Shown: positions 8,736-19,692, counted from the first letter of the stretch. The stretch is 64,000 nucleotides of DNA from CAJBLF01 sp964504915 (GCA_964504915.1 CAZDFH010000005.1:35371-99370), one strand, 5' to 3'. Notes: generated by a model from the letters alone, not told the origin. Made by a program: numbers and translations.

Positions 8736-11700
8736 TTATTTACTTGCTCTCATGAGCATAATGAAGACATTTCCTCTCAATTCATCCATCGTTGGCGTAG
8801 AAATATTTTTCATAATGCCCGCATTTTTCAATGCCTCTAGATGTTTGGTATACCGCTTGGTCCCATCGCTGGTGTTATTTTCTCCTTCGTAAAGCAATCT
8901 AGAAAGTGTTGTCCCAAACTGAGCTCTCGTTACTTCTTCGTTTGGATCAAATTTAGTTGCAGGAGTACCGTCTGCATTGAGTCCCATCAATCCTAGTTGA
9001 CATGCCACGACTGCATAGTATTGCATTTCTTTGGATTGATTTTTCATATCAGTAAATGAACAATTTGTTGTGGTATCAGGTGTATCTTCAAGGACTGTGG
9101 TTGCATAGACAGACAACATTTTTGCTAAGTGAGACCTTAAGAGTTTGCCTTCAATATTTGCCTGCTGGATCGTCGGCATCGTCGTCGCTCCTATCTTATA
9201 TGCCCGAATATATGCGACGTTGATTTCGTCTGAGTACGGTGAATTAGCAGTACTTCATACTGATGTAGCCGATCCGTGAACATTTGAAATCAGATTTTGG
9301 AGTACTGTTTTGTTGGGTGTAATAGGACAGGGTCCGCAGATATTATCATAATACGATGAAGAACAATCCCTTGTCGCTGGACAAACATCTTTCACAACAG
9401 AAGGGCCTCCTCCTCATCCTCCTTGATTGGAAGGGATTGGATCTGGAGTTGGATCTGGTGTAGGAGCTGGAGTTCACCCTCCTATACTATAAGGAATAGT
9501 TGATTCAGTGCTTGCAAATACTGACTGTCGTCTATTGGCACTACGTACTTCTCTATGAGTATCATTGACACTGAAGGTCTCTGCTAAGAACGTAAACCCT
9601 GTGCCTACTACTCATGTATCTACGGTAAAAGGAATTTCTATCAATCATGTACCTCCTACGGTAATATCTCCTATATCAGCTATGTATGCTGGGACTCATC
9701 CACTTCCACATGCATCTAGTGTGGTAATATCTAGGCCATATGATCATATGAGGTCAGTAAGATTCGTTCCCATAAGATTGATAAGAGAGAGGAATTTAGC
9801 TCACCAATTATTTTCGTCCGCTACTATTCCCCCAATACCTCTTATGAGTTCCACCATAGTCATTCATCACATCTGAGCTGCTCGTGATTCCAATAGCTGA
9901 GCATAGACTCAGGTAGATGCATTGAGCAGATCTTCATAACAGATATCACCTGTTTCTCCAAAAATTCCTCAGAAGCGAGCGTTATATGTCCATCAAGAGC
10001 CACCTATTTGTACACCATCAGCTGGTGCTTGTACTGCTATCTTGGTATCAAAAGCTTTCTGTGGTCCGAGATCGGTATATCCTACTCTGTAAGGTAATGA
10101 CATTCCTGACATCATCACAGCATATCCTCCACTCAATGTGGTATCTACTGTCCTATACTGGTCTACCCACGTTTCTTGATTATTTTCATCTATACATTTA
10201 GCATCCAAGTAATCGAGAAGGTCTTGATCGGTAATACTATCTACTGAGAAGTAATTATGACTGATTGCACATCCTCATCCGTCCCTAATATTTGGAAAAT
10301 CTTTGAGGAAAGATACATCTCCACTAAAATTATTGTGGGCTATTGCTAGGCTGAGTAGTCCTGTATGTCCTGTAAGATCGATAGTGGAAAACTGATTATT
10401 ACTGAGGTCTAAGTATTCTAGACTGAGTAGTCCACTGAGATCAATCCCCGTTAATTGGTTATAATACAGAGAGAGCCAGTTGAGATTAGGAGCCCCACTG
10501 AGATCAATACTGGTAAGATTATTGTATTCTAAGCTTAGTGTCTCTACACTATCCAATCATGCCGAAGAAAATCCAGTAAAATAATTTTGGTCAAGTTCCA
10601 CATCATATAGGTTAGTACAACCGGAAAGATTAATGTGAGTCAGATTATTCCTGCCCGCATCAAGACGTCCTATACTAGGAACTCAGGAAATATCTAAATC
10701 GGTTAATTGATTTCCATTGATATAGAGGGTTTCGAAAACAGGAAGATTGGATAATGAAATGCCTGTCAGGAGATTTAAACCCAGATCCACATATTCTAAG
10801 CTTTCTAGCCCTGAGAATTCCATGCTAGAGAGGTTATTTCCCCACATATATAGGCGTCTTAGACTTGGCAATGCAGACAAGGAAAGAGAACTAATCTTGT
10901 TTTCTTCGGCATCAAGATATGCTAAATGCGACAGTCCAGAAAGAGAGAGTCCCGTTAGCTGGTTATTGTACACATATAAATTTGCCAGATTATCTAACCC
11001 CGTTACATTGATGCCGGTAAGATTATTATCATTTAATTTTAGATAATTAAGCGATGGGCAATTATAGATCTGCTCAGTAGTCAAAAGATTATCATATGCA
11101 TGGAGTATTTCTAAGTTTTGTAATCCAGAAAGAAGAAGCCCGGTAATCGCATTATAACTAAATACGAACATATTTATATCTGGTAATCCACTCAGATCAA
11201 TAAACCCCGAAAGCCCGTTATTGGACAAAAGAATATCATGTACATGGGTAGCATATCAGAAACTACAGGATACACCATACCAACCAGTATCACCACATAC
11301 GGTCGTACTTTGCAACCATCCGTCACTATATGTCCATCCTGAACCATTTGTAGAATTATATAATTTTACAAGTGCCTCACACTCAGATTTGGGGATGTCG
11401 GTAACTGTGTCACAAAATCCTGTGGCCTCTGGCGCTATCTGCCCAGTACACATTGTATTACAGAATCACGTAGTTCCATTATTTTCTCCATCATCACATA
11501 TTTCTCATATATTTATAGATCCATTACCACAGTAATTACAACTCCCATCATCCTCTATGGCCGATGGATCATAATTGATTGCAGTCTCATCTGTACAACC
11601 CATAGGATACTCACAGCTACCATCATCATCAGTAGCATATTCGTCGTAATTGAGCGCTGCTGGATCAGTACATCACCAATAGAGGTCATCATACTCACAG

Positions 11701-11948
11701 CTATCATCCTCTATCGTAGCATATTGATCATAATTGATGGCGCCTGGATCAGTACATCCATAAACATCATCCGCGCTGGCGTGATTAGCAACAAATGATG
11801 TTGCCGCAATACATCATGCAAGTAAGACAACGGTCTTGACCACAGCAAATGATCAAAAGATTCATAACCCGTATCGGTGTCTCTGCTTGTTCAAATGTTT
11901 TACTACATGAGAACAGTGTTTTTTACAGGATTTAACGATGTTTTTCAT
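8736..11948 (-). CDS. LRR surface protein with GCTDP repeats and SLH-type C-terminus
   Basis: This 1070-residue exported protein has a hydrophobic segment near residues 30-55. Three tandem repeats of the form GCTDPxAxNYDxxAxxDDGSC lie at about 60-130, and a Cys-rich CDDGENNG unit follows. A plant-type LRR cap (LVKLYNSTNGSGWTYSDGW then GVSC) is near 180-240. About 15-18 leucine-rich repeats follow (NxLTGIxLSGLxxLxxLxL), to about 560. After a beta-rich linker with Pro/Gly runs, residues 924-1070 form three S-layer-homology-like repeats (RSHLAKM, FDPNEEVTRAQFG, YTKHLEALKNAGIMKN). All visible breaks are TGA glycine codons. Likely a surface-anchored binding protein. Its C-terminus is closely shared with the protein at 21791-26530. 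Confidence 0.8.
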
Positions 11949-12098
11949 GAGAGATACTAAAAATATAAATTAATATTAAATAATTATATTCACAAATGTC
12001 AATTTTGTCAAATTTTTTGTAACATTTTTCTCCCTTGAAAACATTGCCAGCTTGACTACAATGACCGACGAAATCACTTTTTTTCTTGTAGAAAAAAA

Positions 12099-12180
12099 GG
12101 TTAACGAGTTAAAGAGTTTCCGTGTTAACGTGTTTGCTAGATAACAACCCGTGAACCCTTTAACCCGCGAACCCGTTAAC
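12099..12180. repeat. Long imperfect inverted repeat built from GTTAAC words
   Basis: GGTTAACGAGTTAAAGAG on the left and AACCCTTTAACCCGCGAACC on the right, both ending in GTTAAC, can pair imperfectly over about 35 bases. It occupies the spacer just before topA. I cannot tell whether it is a regulatory hairpin or repeat filler. Confidence 0.5.
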
Positions 12181-12207
12181 AATAATTTTATGTCCTCAAT
12201 AAGCATA

Positions 12208-14652
12208 ATGTGAAACAATTTAGTGATAGTAGAGTCTCCTGCTAAGTCCGCGACGATCAAAAAGTTCTTAGGTGAATGATTTGAAGTGAAGGCGAGCTTT
12301 GGACATGTGGTGGATCTGCCTCAGAAATCTATGGGAATAGATATCAAAAACGGCTTCGTGCCAGAATATGTCGTCTCACCGGACAAGACCAAGGTAGTGA
12401 ACGAATTGAAATCTTTAGCGAAAAAGGCTGATAAGGTCTGGATTGCAACGGATGAGGACCGCGAAGGAGAAGCCATTGGACGACATGTTGCGAACCAACT
12501 GGGCTTGGATGTGAAAAAGACCGCGAGAATTGTCTTTCATGAAATTACCAAAGAAGCCATCGACCACGCAGTGAAAAATGCAAGGACCATAGATATGAAT
12601 TTAGTGGACGCTCAGCAAGCCAGAAGAGTCTTGGATAGATTAGTAGGATTTGAGCTTTCACCTGTGCTGCGACAAAAGGTCCAGAGAGGTTTGAGTGCTG
12701 GAAGAGTGCAATCTGTCGCTGTGAAATTAATCGTAGAAAGAGAAAGAGAGATCCAGAAGTTTGAATGATCATCAAATTTTAAAGTCATCGGAAACTTTAT
12801 TGGCGATGCGAAAAAGGACTTCAAGGCCGAACTCTCAAAGGAACTACCGAACGCACAAGATGCTCAGAAATTTTTGGAAAGTTGTAAAGACGCAACATAC
12901 ACGATCTCAAACATAGAAGTAAAACCAGGTAAGAAGTCGCCTTCGGCGCCGTTTACGACCTCTACGCTCCAGCAAGAAGCAAGCAGGAAATTAGGGTCAT
13001 CGGTCGTGAGGACGATGCAGGTCGCGCAAAAATTATATGAAGCGGGGCTGATTACCTACATGAGAACTGACTCTGTCAATCTCTCAGATTTTGCGCTCAA
13101 GGCAATGGAAGCTGAAATTACCAAGCTCTATGGAGCGAAATATGCGAAGCCGACGAACTATGTCACGAAGTCCAAAGGCTCACAAGAAGCTCATGAATGT
13201 ATCAGGCCAACGCATATGGAAAACTCCTCTGCTGGTGGCGATGCGAGTGAAAAGAGATTGTATGAATTGATCCGAAAGAGAACCATTGCATCGCAAATGG
13301 CTTCTGCTGAGATAGAGAAAACCAAGGCCGTCATTGATATTTCTACGAATGATAAGTATCAGTTTATCGCGAGTGGCGAAGTGATTAAGTTTGATGGATT
13401 CTTGAAAGTCTATATGGAATGACGCGACGATGACAACGCTGATGATGGCGATCAAGAAGGTATGTTGCCGGTATTGAAAGTCGGAGAAAAGCCTGATGCG
13501 AAATCACTCGTGGCCACTGAGAAATTTAAGAATCATCCGCCAAGATATACAGAAGCATCGTTAGTAAAGAAGATGGAGGAATTATGAATCGGTAGGCCAT
13601 CAACCTATGCGCCGACTATTTCTACGGTATTGAAAAGATGATATATTGTCAAAGAAGATAGAGAATGAACCGTCAGAAAATATATTGAGCTGATCTTGAA
13701 AGACGGCGTCGTGACTAATGAAACGAAGCAACAAAATACGGGCGCTGAGAAGCAGAAATTATTTCCTACCGATACCGGTATGGTCGTCACTGATTTCTTG
13801 GTAGCAAATTTTGAGAATATTATGGACTACAATTTCACGGCGAATGTAGAAGAAGAATTTGATGAGATCGCTGAAGGCAAGATGAACTGGTCCAAGATGA
13901 TCGGTGCGTTTTACGGGCCATTTCATGAGACCGTTGCGAAGACAATTAAGGACGCAGATAGGCAAAGTGGCGAAAGAGAACTTGGAATAGATCCCAATAG
14001 TGGCAAGAGAGTCATTGCGAGAATTGGTAGATTTGGTGCGATGGTCCAGATTGGTCAGACGACCGAGACGGAGAAGCCCAAGTTTGCATCGCTTCCCATG
14101 GGCAAGAATATTGAAACCATCACGCTAGAAGAAGCCCTCGCGGCATTCGCTGGTCCAGCATCGCTTGGCGAGTATCAGGGCGAGAAAGTAACGACGGGAT
14201 CTGGTAGATTTGGTCCTTATATCAAGTGGAAGACCATGTTCGTCTCCATCCCCAAGCCAGCCAAAGATAGCGACGGCACCAACGATTTGAGTCTGAGTAC
14301 CATAACTCTGGAGCAGGCTATTCCTCTTATAGAAAAGAAAATTGAAACGGAAAAAAATAAAAACATACAGGCCTTCGACTACGAGAAGGATAAAATCTAC
14401 GTCTTGAATGGAATGTACGGACCGTATATAAAGTACGGAAAAACAAACTTTAGAATTCCTAAGGGAGGCAAAGATGCTACGGATTTGACGCTAGAAGATT
14501 GTGTAGCGATTATTAGTGCGGGAAAATTTGGAAATAAGTGAGGAAAAGTTGAAGAGAAGAAGGAAGAGAAGAAACCAGATAAGAAGGTTAAAAAAGCAGC
14601 TGTTAAAAAACCGGCAGCAAAAAAAGTAGCAACTAAAAAAGCTAAGAAATAA
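12208..14652 (+). CDS. topA: DNA topoisomerase I (type IA)
   Basis: This 814-residue enzyme relaxes negative supercoils through a transient 5'-phosphotyrosine. The Toprim domain shows LVIVESPAKS at the N-terminus and the acidic triad ATDEDREGEAIG near residue 80. The catalytic tyrosine is in LITYMRTDSVNLS (about Tyr284), and EELGIGRPSTYAP is the conserved central motif. Instead of zinc fingers, the C-terminus carries topoisomerase C-terminal repeats (GRFGAMVQIG, GRFGPYIKW, GMYGPYIKYG) and a Lys/Ala-rich tail. The start is either ATG 12208 (MGNNLVIVESP) or ATG 12190. TGA codons are glycine throughout, for example within GIGRPS. Confidence 0.95.
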
Positions 14653-14657
14653 TTTTG

Positions 14658-14690
14658 AAGTCCGGCCAAGCGTCGGATTTTTTATTTTTT
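14658..14690 (+). terminator. Rho-independent terminator after topA
   Basis: TCCG and CGGA arms, extended by A/T pairs, are followed by a run of Ts six bases after the topA stop codon. Confidence 0.6.
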
Positions 14691-14741
14691 ACTTCACGCA
14701 TAATAAATTTCATAATGTACTTTATTATTTAGATTTATTAT

Positions 14742-15239
14742 ATGAAAAACGATTCTTCAATCTGACATCGAATGGCCTTTATAGCCATAATTATTTCCAT
14801 CATTTCTTTAATTATATCTTGAAGTGCAAATCATAAATCGAACCAAATAGCGAGTCAAAGTCTTTCTTTTCAAAAAGAGACCGAAGGCAATAATAATGTA
14901 TCTTCTGTTTATGACAAAATCATGTATTGAAGTTTACGCGGTGCTTGGAATAAAATAAATAACAACACGCTGTTTATTGGGAAAGACTCAACTCTACAAT
15001 TATTCATTGATGAATTAGAGTGACTATCATTGCTATATTGTGATGGAAAAATTCAAAACAAATATTTAGTAGCTAATTTCAAATCCATTTTAACAAAAAC
15101 TTGCCAGAACAACCAAGTAATTTCTTTGTATTGATGATCTAAAAACGGATTATCAATGTTGTGCTCAATCTATGTTTGAACTGGTGGGATGTGACAATTT
15201 TACAACAATCATCCATGTAAAACTTTTGATAATAAATAA
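14742..15239 (+). CDS. Small exported or membrane-anchored protein
   Basis: This 165-residue protein has a hydrophobic N-terminal segment (MAFIAIIISIISLIISGSA) typical of a signal peptide or anchor. It lacks the lipobox cysteine seen in the next four genes. The mature part contains several cysteines and no motif I recognise. It is the first of five consecutive short genes on this strand. A copy of the TTCACGCAT leader found at its neighbours lies at 14693-14701, but it is not joined to this start codon. Confidence 0.6.
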
Positions 15240-15267
15240 ATTTAATTTTTATTTTTTCATTTCACGC

Positions 15268-16014
15268 ATGAAAAAATCCTTACTTCTTATTTTCTTTGCT
15301 GCGATAGTGCTGGCTGGATGTGCGAGTAAATCGTCATATTATGTTTCGCCGAAATCAAGTGAACATGTTGTAGAGTATGTACGTGCATTAAATAATGTAT
15401 TTTCTAAGCTATATCGTAGCACTATGGAATACAGTGAAATTCAGCAACAATATCCTGATTTCTCTGAAAACACACTAACTATGACCACCAGTATTCAAGT
15501 CTCAAAAGATCTTACAGATGCAACATCATTTCTAGAGCCATTTATAAAAGACAAAGATCAAAGCATTCAGGTATCATCTAATATGATTTATCTAGATATT
15601 TTTAGTATGTTGAAGGCAAATAATATTGTTGCCGATCTTTATCGTAATGTTTCGCCGGATAATATTGATAACCTACAATACTCTATTGCAAATTTAGTAG
15701 GCGCACAAAAAACACTGAAAAATGATCTTCTTGATAACATCCTAATGGTCATTACTAAGTGAATAATTCAAATTCCAGTTGAAGATTCAGAGAGAACATG
15801 ACCAGTCAAATATGCTATTTCAAAAGAACAAAGACAATCATTATTAGAAGATATTGATCATATCTTTGGAGATAATATGAAAAATGCAGAAGATAACATT
15901 TATCTCATGTCAGAGAAAATTATACAGTTAAGTTTAGTTCCAGATACTTATGAAGAGCAACAATCATTAACTCTTTCGAGCAATCCCGAACCTGCCTTAC
16001 CAGCAGCAGAATAA
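15268..16014 (+). CDS. Lipoprotein, unknown function
   Basis: This 248-residue protein has a clear lipoprotein signal peptide, MKKSLLLIFFAAIVLAGC, with lipobox LAGC. The mature part is helical and soluble, with segments such as KDLTDATSFLEPFIKDKDQ; I recognise no domain. The 5' leader TTTTTCATTTCACGCATG and the first ~36 coding bases are almost identical to those of the genes at 16038 and 16528. Two TGA glycine codons occur, and it closes at TAA 16012. Confidence 0.7.
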
Positions 16015-16037
16015 ATTTTTATTTTTTCATTTCACGC

Positions 16038-16487
16038 ATGAGAAAATCTTTGCTTCTTATTCTCTTGGCTACGATAGTGCTGGCTGGGTGTACTTCTAGC
16101 ATTAGCGAAACTAGACAATGAACCTTATTTAATAAGGATTCTAATATTATAAATTGCAAGCTTTCTCTGGCCAATGTCATAACTTCAGAAGCAAATAGTA
16201 ATTGAGATTACAACAAGATAGAAACCGAAACATCAAGACAAAAAGCTCCTTTAGAGCTAACAATTGTTTGATTAGATACTAAAAATCCTGTGATGAAAGG
16301 GAACCTGGATACAGTCCCTTTAGTAAAAATAGACAACGGAGAAACCATTTATCTTGTTGAGACATCGGACGCTGGGAATATAGATCTGTACACATATTTT
16401 CCTAAAGAAAAAATAATAATAAGGAGTACTCAGTATAACCTTATTTGAACGCTTTTTTGAGAGCAAATGATGTGATTCTGCCAGTAA
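16038..16487 (+). CDS. Lipoprotein, unknown function
   Basis: This 149-residue lipoprotein (MRKSLLLILLATIVLAGC) has the same leader and signal block as its neighbours and an unrelated mature part. The second half reads DTVPLVKIDNGETIYLVETS, probably beta-rich. Five TGA codons encode glycine. It is 23 bp after the previous stop, so co-transcription is likely. Confidence 0.65.
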
Positions 16488-16527
16488 TTAATTTTCTACT
16501 TTCTTTTTTATTTTTTTCATTTCACGC

Positions 16528-17085
16528 ATGAAAAAATCCTTACTTCTTATTTTCTTAATTTCTATTTTTCTTGTTTGATGTACCAGCAAGAAACAACTTG
16601 AATTATTAGAACAACAAAACCTATTGTTACAACAACAAATGGATGAAGCTAAAGCAGCAAAAGATGCCGCTACCGAGGCACAGAATGAGAAAACCGCTTT
16701 TGATAACAATTTAAAATGTCAGGAAAGATGAGATGTCTTGAAATTACAATATGGTAATTTTGCTTCCGCTTATTATAATGAATCTGCTAAAACTTGTTAT
16801 GTTAGATATTATGACAAAAAGAATAACAATCAAATTCTAGAAGCTCCAATGGATCAGATGATATCTATTGTAAAAGAAACTCCTTTAAATAATTGAACAT
16901 ATACCACGACTGTAGGTGTAAATTTTAGAACGAGCCCATCTACTAAAGGAACTATAATTCAAAAAATAGATCCAACCAATGTTGTGACGATAGTATGATC
17001 TGTTTATGATGCTAATGATGACCTACGATATTATATTGATTTTGAATGAAATTACTGATATATAGCAGCTGTCGCATTTAAATAA
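16528..17085 (+). CDS. Lipoprotein with coiled coil and bacterial SH3-like domain
   Basis: This 185-residue protein has signal peptide MKKSLLLIFLISIFLVGC, where the lipobox glycine is a TGA codon. It then has a coiled coil rich in Gln, Glu and Leu (residues ~20-55), a middle part with two cysteines, and a C-terminal bacterial SH3-type domain with TVGVNFRTSPSTKGTIIQKI at about 125-150. Such domains usually bind peptidoglycan. The coiled-coil start (QLELLEQQN) is shared with the next gene. Confidence 0.72.
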
Positions 17086-17107
17086 TTTTTTATTTTTTAC
17101 TTTACAT

Positions 17108-17488
17108 ATGAAAAAATCCCTGTTATTAATTTCTCTCTTTTCCTCGTTAATTCTTCTTGCATGATGCGCAAGTGATCAACAAGTAGAGTTATTACAACAG
17201 CAAAATAACATATTAAGACAACAAATTAATCAGGAACAAGTACAGACCACAACGCCAACAACTAATGACACTTATGTGCCAACGACGACAAGTAATGATA
17301 ATTATATACCAACAACGACTACTAACGATTCTTATACACCGACCACAACATCTAATCCAACCCCAGATTATAATACAACTAGCGATAGTTGTTGTAAACA
17401 TTGTTCAGTTTGAAAAGCCTGTGGTGATTCTTGTATCAGCAGAAGTTACACATGTCACAAGTGACCATGATGTGCATGCGACGGATAA
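17108..17488 (+). CDS. Lipoprotein with Thr-rich linker and Cys-rich C-terminus
   Basis: This 126-residue lipoprotein (MKKSLLLISLFSSLILLAGC; the lipobox Gly is TGA) carries a short coiled coil (VELLQQQNNILRQQ), then three to four tandem Thr-rich units (NDTYVPTTTS-like), and a cysteine-rich end (CCKHCSVGKACGDSCI, then CHKGPGCACDG). I have seen the same GKACGDSC pattern at the ends of other small bacterial secreted proteins but know no function for it. The leader differs somewhat from the three upstream copies. Confidence 0.7.
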
Positions 17489-17539
17489 TATATTTGTGAT
17501 TTAATTTTTCTTTTTAAAAATGCTCATCCTCACCGCCTT

Positions 17540-17553
17540 CCGTAGTTCTACGG
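17540..17553. repeat. Perfect hairpin CCGTAG/CTACGG
   Basis: CCGTAG-TT-CTACGG lies in the spacer before the DUF3800 gene, followed by GGGCAGGAACGG. A related variant (GCCTGCCCTGTAGAACTACG) occurs near 57868 in the ribosomal cluster, suggesting a dispersed element. Confidence 0.6.
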
Positions 17554-17654
17554 GGCAGGAACGGAAAACGATGTCTGAGTTTTCTATAATTTTCATTTGA
17601 AATGATGTTTAGCAAACAATATAATTGGGATGTTTTAGTCCCTTTGACAGGAAG

Positions 17655-18296
17655 ATGGCGTATATTTTTATGGATGAGAGTGGAGACCTGGGATTTGACT
17701 TTAGTAAAGCAAGGACCACGAAGTACTTTATCATAACATTTCTTTTTGTAAAAGAGAAAAAGCCTGTGGAAAGGATCGTAAGAAGCATCATGAGATCGCT
17801 TCCCAAGACTATGAAGAAAAAACATTGTGGGGTGCTTCATTGCCACGATGAAGTATCTTCTGTAAGGAAAAAATTATTGGAAAAAGTAGCTCAGCTGGAT
17901 GATGCCAAGATTATGATTGTCTATCTCAATAAGAAGAAAGTCTATACTAAACTGCAAGATGCAAAAGATATTCTGTATAATTATGTTACCAATATTTTAC
18001 TTGATAGAGTTTTTGGCAAGAAGATTATTCCTACCCATGAGAAGATACACTTTATTGCATCTAAGAGAGAGACTAATAGATTTCTGAATGCTAACTTCAA
18101 ATCATACCTTCACAATACCTCTTTGAGCAATCATAATATTCCTCTTCATGTAGAGATTAGGACACCAGCTGAAGAGAAGTGATTGCAAATAGTAGATTTT
18201 CTTAGTCGAGCTATATTTAGAAAATATGAATATGCTGATGAGAGCTATGCGAATATGATTAAGAACAAAATAATTGAAGAAAATCATTTATTTTAA
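17655..18296 (+). CDS. DUF3800 domain protein
   Basis: This 213-residue protein starts MAYIFMDESGDLGFDF, the hallmark N-terminus of DUF3800 proteins, which have an RNase H-like fold and are often found near mobile elements or defence genes. Near the C-terminus LQIVDFLSRAIFRK supplies the second conserved acidic motif (usually QxxD). One TGA glycine codon lies at 18180. The activity of the family is not established; a nuclease role is an inference from the fold. The neighbourhood is rich in palindromic repeats and a broken gene. Confidence 0.8.
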
Positions 18297-18517
18297 ATAA
18301 AAGAAAAGCCCTGTAAGCTATTTACGAGGAACTTGAGCACCCCACTTACAAGGACTTATATTCAGTGCAGTAATTATAACGGAAACTGTCCAAAAAGCAA
18401 GAGAAAATCAATTGGAAATATGTATATAATATGTAGTATGATTTCATTTATTCTGTCTTTGTTCCTATGTTAATTCTTACAGCCAATTGAAAGTTCTTGT
18501 ATAATTATAGTATAGAC

Positions 18518-18616
18518 GCTTACCTCGCTAAGCCACTCAAAGAAAGCACACCGCATGTTTTAGAAATCTTAAACTTTTGTACTTCGTTTAAAGTTTAAGC
18601 ATCTAAAATCTGCGGT
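18518..18616. repeat. Two hairpins, one with a ~23-bp stem
   Basis: A short hairpin GCTTA/TAAGC (18518-18533) precedes a long one. The long hairpin has arms ACCGCA/TGCGGT (18550-18555 and 18611-18616), TTTTAGA/TCTAAAA (18558-18564 and 18602-18608) and CTTAAACTTT/AAAGTTTAAG (18568-18577 and 18590-18599), with small internal bulges. The outer arm overlaps what should be the 5' end of the peptidase E gene. The structure may be an insertion that broke that gene. Confidence 0.75.
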
Positions 18617-19251
18617 ATTACTTCGACGTTAGAAAATCTTCATAAAAAAATTCAGACTTTCTTGGCGTCTCAGTTAAGATCGCGTATATCATTACTGCTG
18701 CTCTGAAGATGGATGAGACAGGCGAAATAGAGAAGGCAAGATTGCGAGATCATATCAGGAGATATAAAGAGAAGATGGATGAACTGCAGTATGACTATAC
18801 GGAGCTAGATATCAGTGGCCTCTCGCCAGAGGAATTGAAGGCTACTCTAAGCAAGTACGATATCGTCTTGGTAGAATGAGGCAATCCATTTTACTTGCTC
18901 AAAATAGTCCGCGAAACCGCCTTCCAATCCACGATGGAAGAACTGATGAAGCAGTGAGTGACCTATATCGACAAATCCGCTGGCTCTTACATCGCTTGCC
19001 CGTCATTGATCGTTTCTACGTGGTCTAAATTAACCTTTGATAAATTCGGTCTGACTGACTTAACTGCGATGAGCCGAGTGCCATTTTTTGTGAAAGCCCA
19101 TTATACGCCCGAGATGCACGATAAGCTCATGACGCAAGCGCAAGCCTTGCCCGCTCCCCTCTATGCCTTGGACAATGATCAAGCATTGGTGGTGGATGGA
19201 GAGAAAGTGGAATTGATTGGCGGAGGCAGTGAGAATATTTTTGGGAAATAA
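18614..19251 (+). pseudogene. Peptidase E (S51)-like gene, broken at the 5' end
   Basis: From about 18655 the frame reads VKIAYIITAALKMDETGE, then VLVEGGNPFYLL, the nucleophile motif DKSAGSYIACPS, and a C-terminus LYALDNDQALVVDGEKVELI, which match dipeptidase E / S51 peptidases throughout. The expected first ~20 residues are found only in another frame (ITSTLENLHKKIQTFL), so a +1 shift near 18655 is needed, and no start codon lies in either frame. The long hairpin just upstream overlaps the missing start. Either a real pseudogene or a sequencing error; the nucleophile region itself is intact. Confidence 0.65.
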
Positions 19252-19271
19252 ATGTCTAATCGACCACCAAA

Positions 19272-19419
19272 GTCGATTGCATAGTCTGATTCGAAATCCA
19301 TACACCAAAAACAAGACAGACAGAAGCTATGCATGGGCCCCGGGTAATTCACCTGGGTTGCATAGCGATTCGTAGACAACCCTTAGATAGATACTCCCAA
19401 TAGAAAGAGTGCAATCGAC
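19272..19419. repeat. Nested inverted repeats in a 440-bp spacer
   Basis: GTCGATTGCA (19272-19281) is matched by its exact complement TGCAATCGAC (19410-19419). Inside lies a second hairpin, CTATGC (19327-19332) with GCATAG (19360-19365), whose inner part pairs CCCGGGT with ACCTGGG. No believable coding frame covers it. It could be a structured RNA or a small inverted-repeat element. Confidence 0.6.
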
Positions 19420-19420
19420 G

Positions 19421-19466
19421 AGGGGTTTTTGGTTACTTTTTGACCCGGGAGCAAAAAGTGACACCC
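19421..19466. repeat. Hairpin with GTTACTTTTTG/CAAAAAGTGAC arms
   Basis: GGGGT and GTTACTTTTTG on the left pair with CAAAAAGTGAC and ACCCC on the right across ACCCGGGAG. The stem is about 15 bp. It directly follows the nested inverted repeat and precedes another GC-rich palindrome (CCCCGCCGGG area). Confidence 0.65.
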
Positions 19467-19550
19467 CGTAGGGCCCCCGCCGGGAGGCACCAGAGAAGGA
19501 GTAGTGGAAAAAGAAAAAAAATGTGAAAGTTTTGAAAGCTCCGATTCTAA

Positions 19551-19601
19551 AAATCCTCCATCCGCAACGCGGATACCTCCTCCTTTAAAGAAAAGGAGGA
19601 C
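19551..19601. repeat. Solo copy of the two-hairpin element that flanks the DUF559 genes
   Basis: AAATCCTCC is followed by a first hairpin ATCCGC-AAC-GCGGAT, then CCTCCTCCTTT and AAAAGGAGGAC forming a second. The order and words match the element at 20618-20672, but no nuclease gene lies between this copy and another one. Confidence 0.7.
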
Positions 19602-19692
19602 AAACAATATTTTTTTCTATTGGAAAGTTTTTGTATTGGAAATAAAATAGGAATCCATATATAGAGATTAATTTTACTCAATCAGAAAAATT

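Noticed and set aside
17655..18296. A complete defence system around the DUF3800 gene
   Set aside because: No partner nuclease, ATPase or methyltransferase gene lies beside it; neighbours are lipoproteins and a broken peptidase.
18518..18660. Integron attC-like site suggested by CGTTAGA and the long hairpin
   Set aside because: No matching RYYYAAC partner at the other end, no integrase, and the stem geometry is that of a plain inverted repeat.
19281..19310. T-arm-like sequence GATTCGAAATC followed by ACACCA
   Set aside because: I tried to fold a tRNA or tmRNA end around it but found no matching acceptor or D arm.
19060..19379. Minus-strand open frames over the end of peptidase E and the structured spacer
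   Set aside because: They oppose a recognised S51 peptidase frame and consist of inverted-repeat sequence; no start context or domain.
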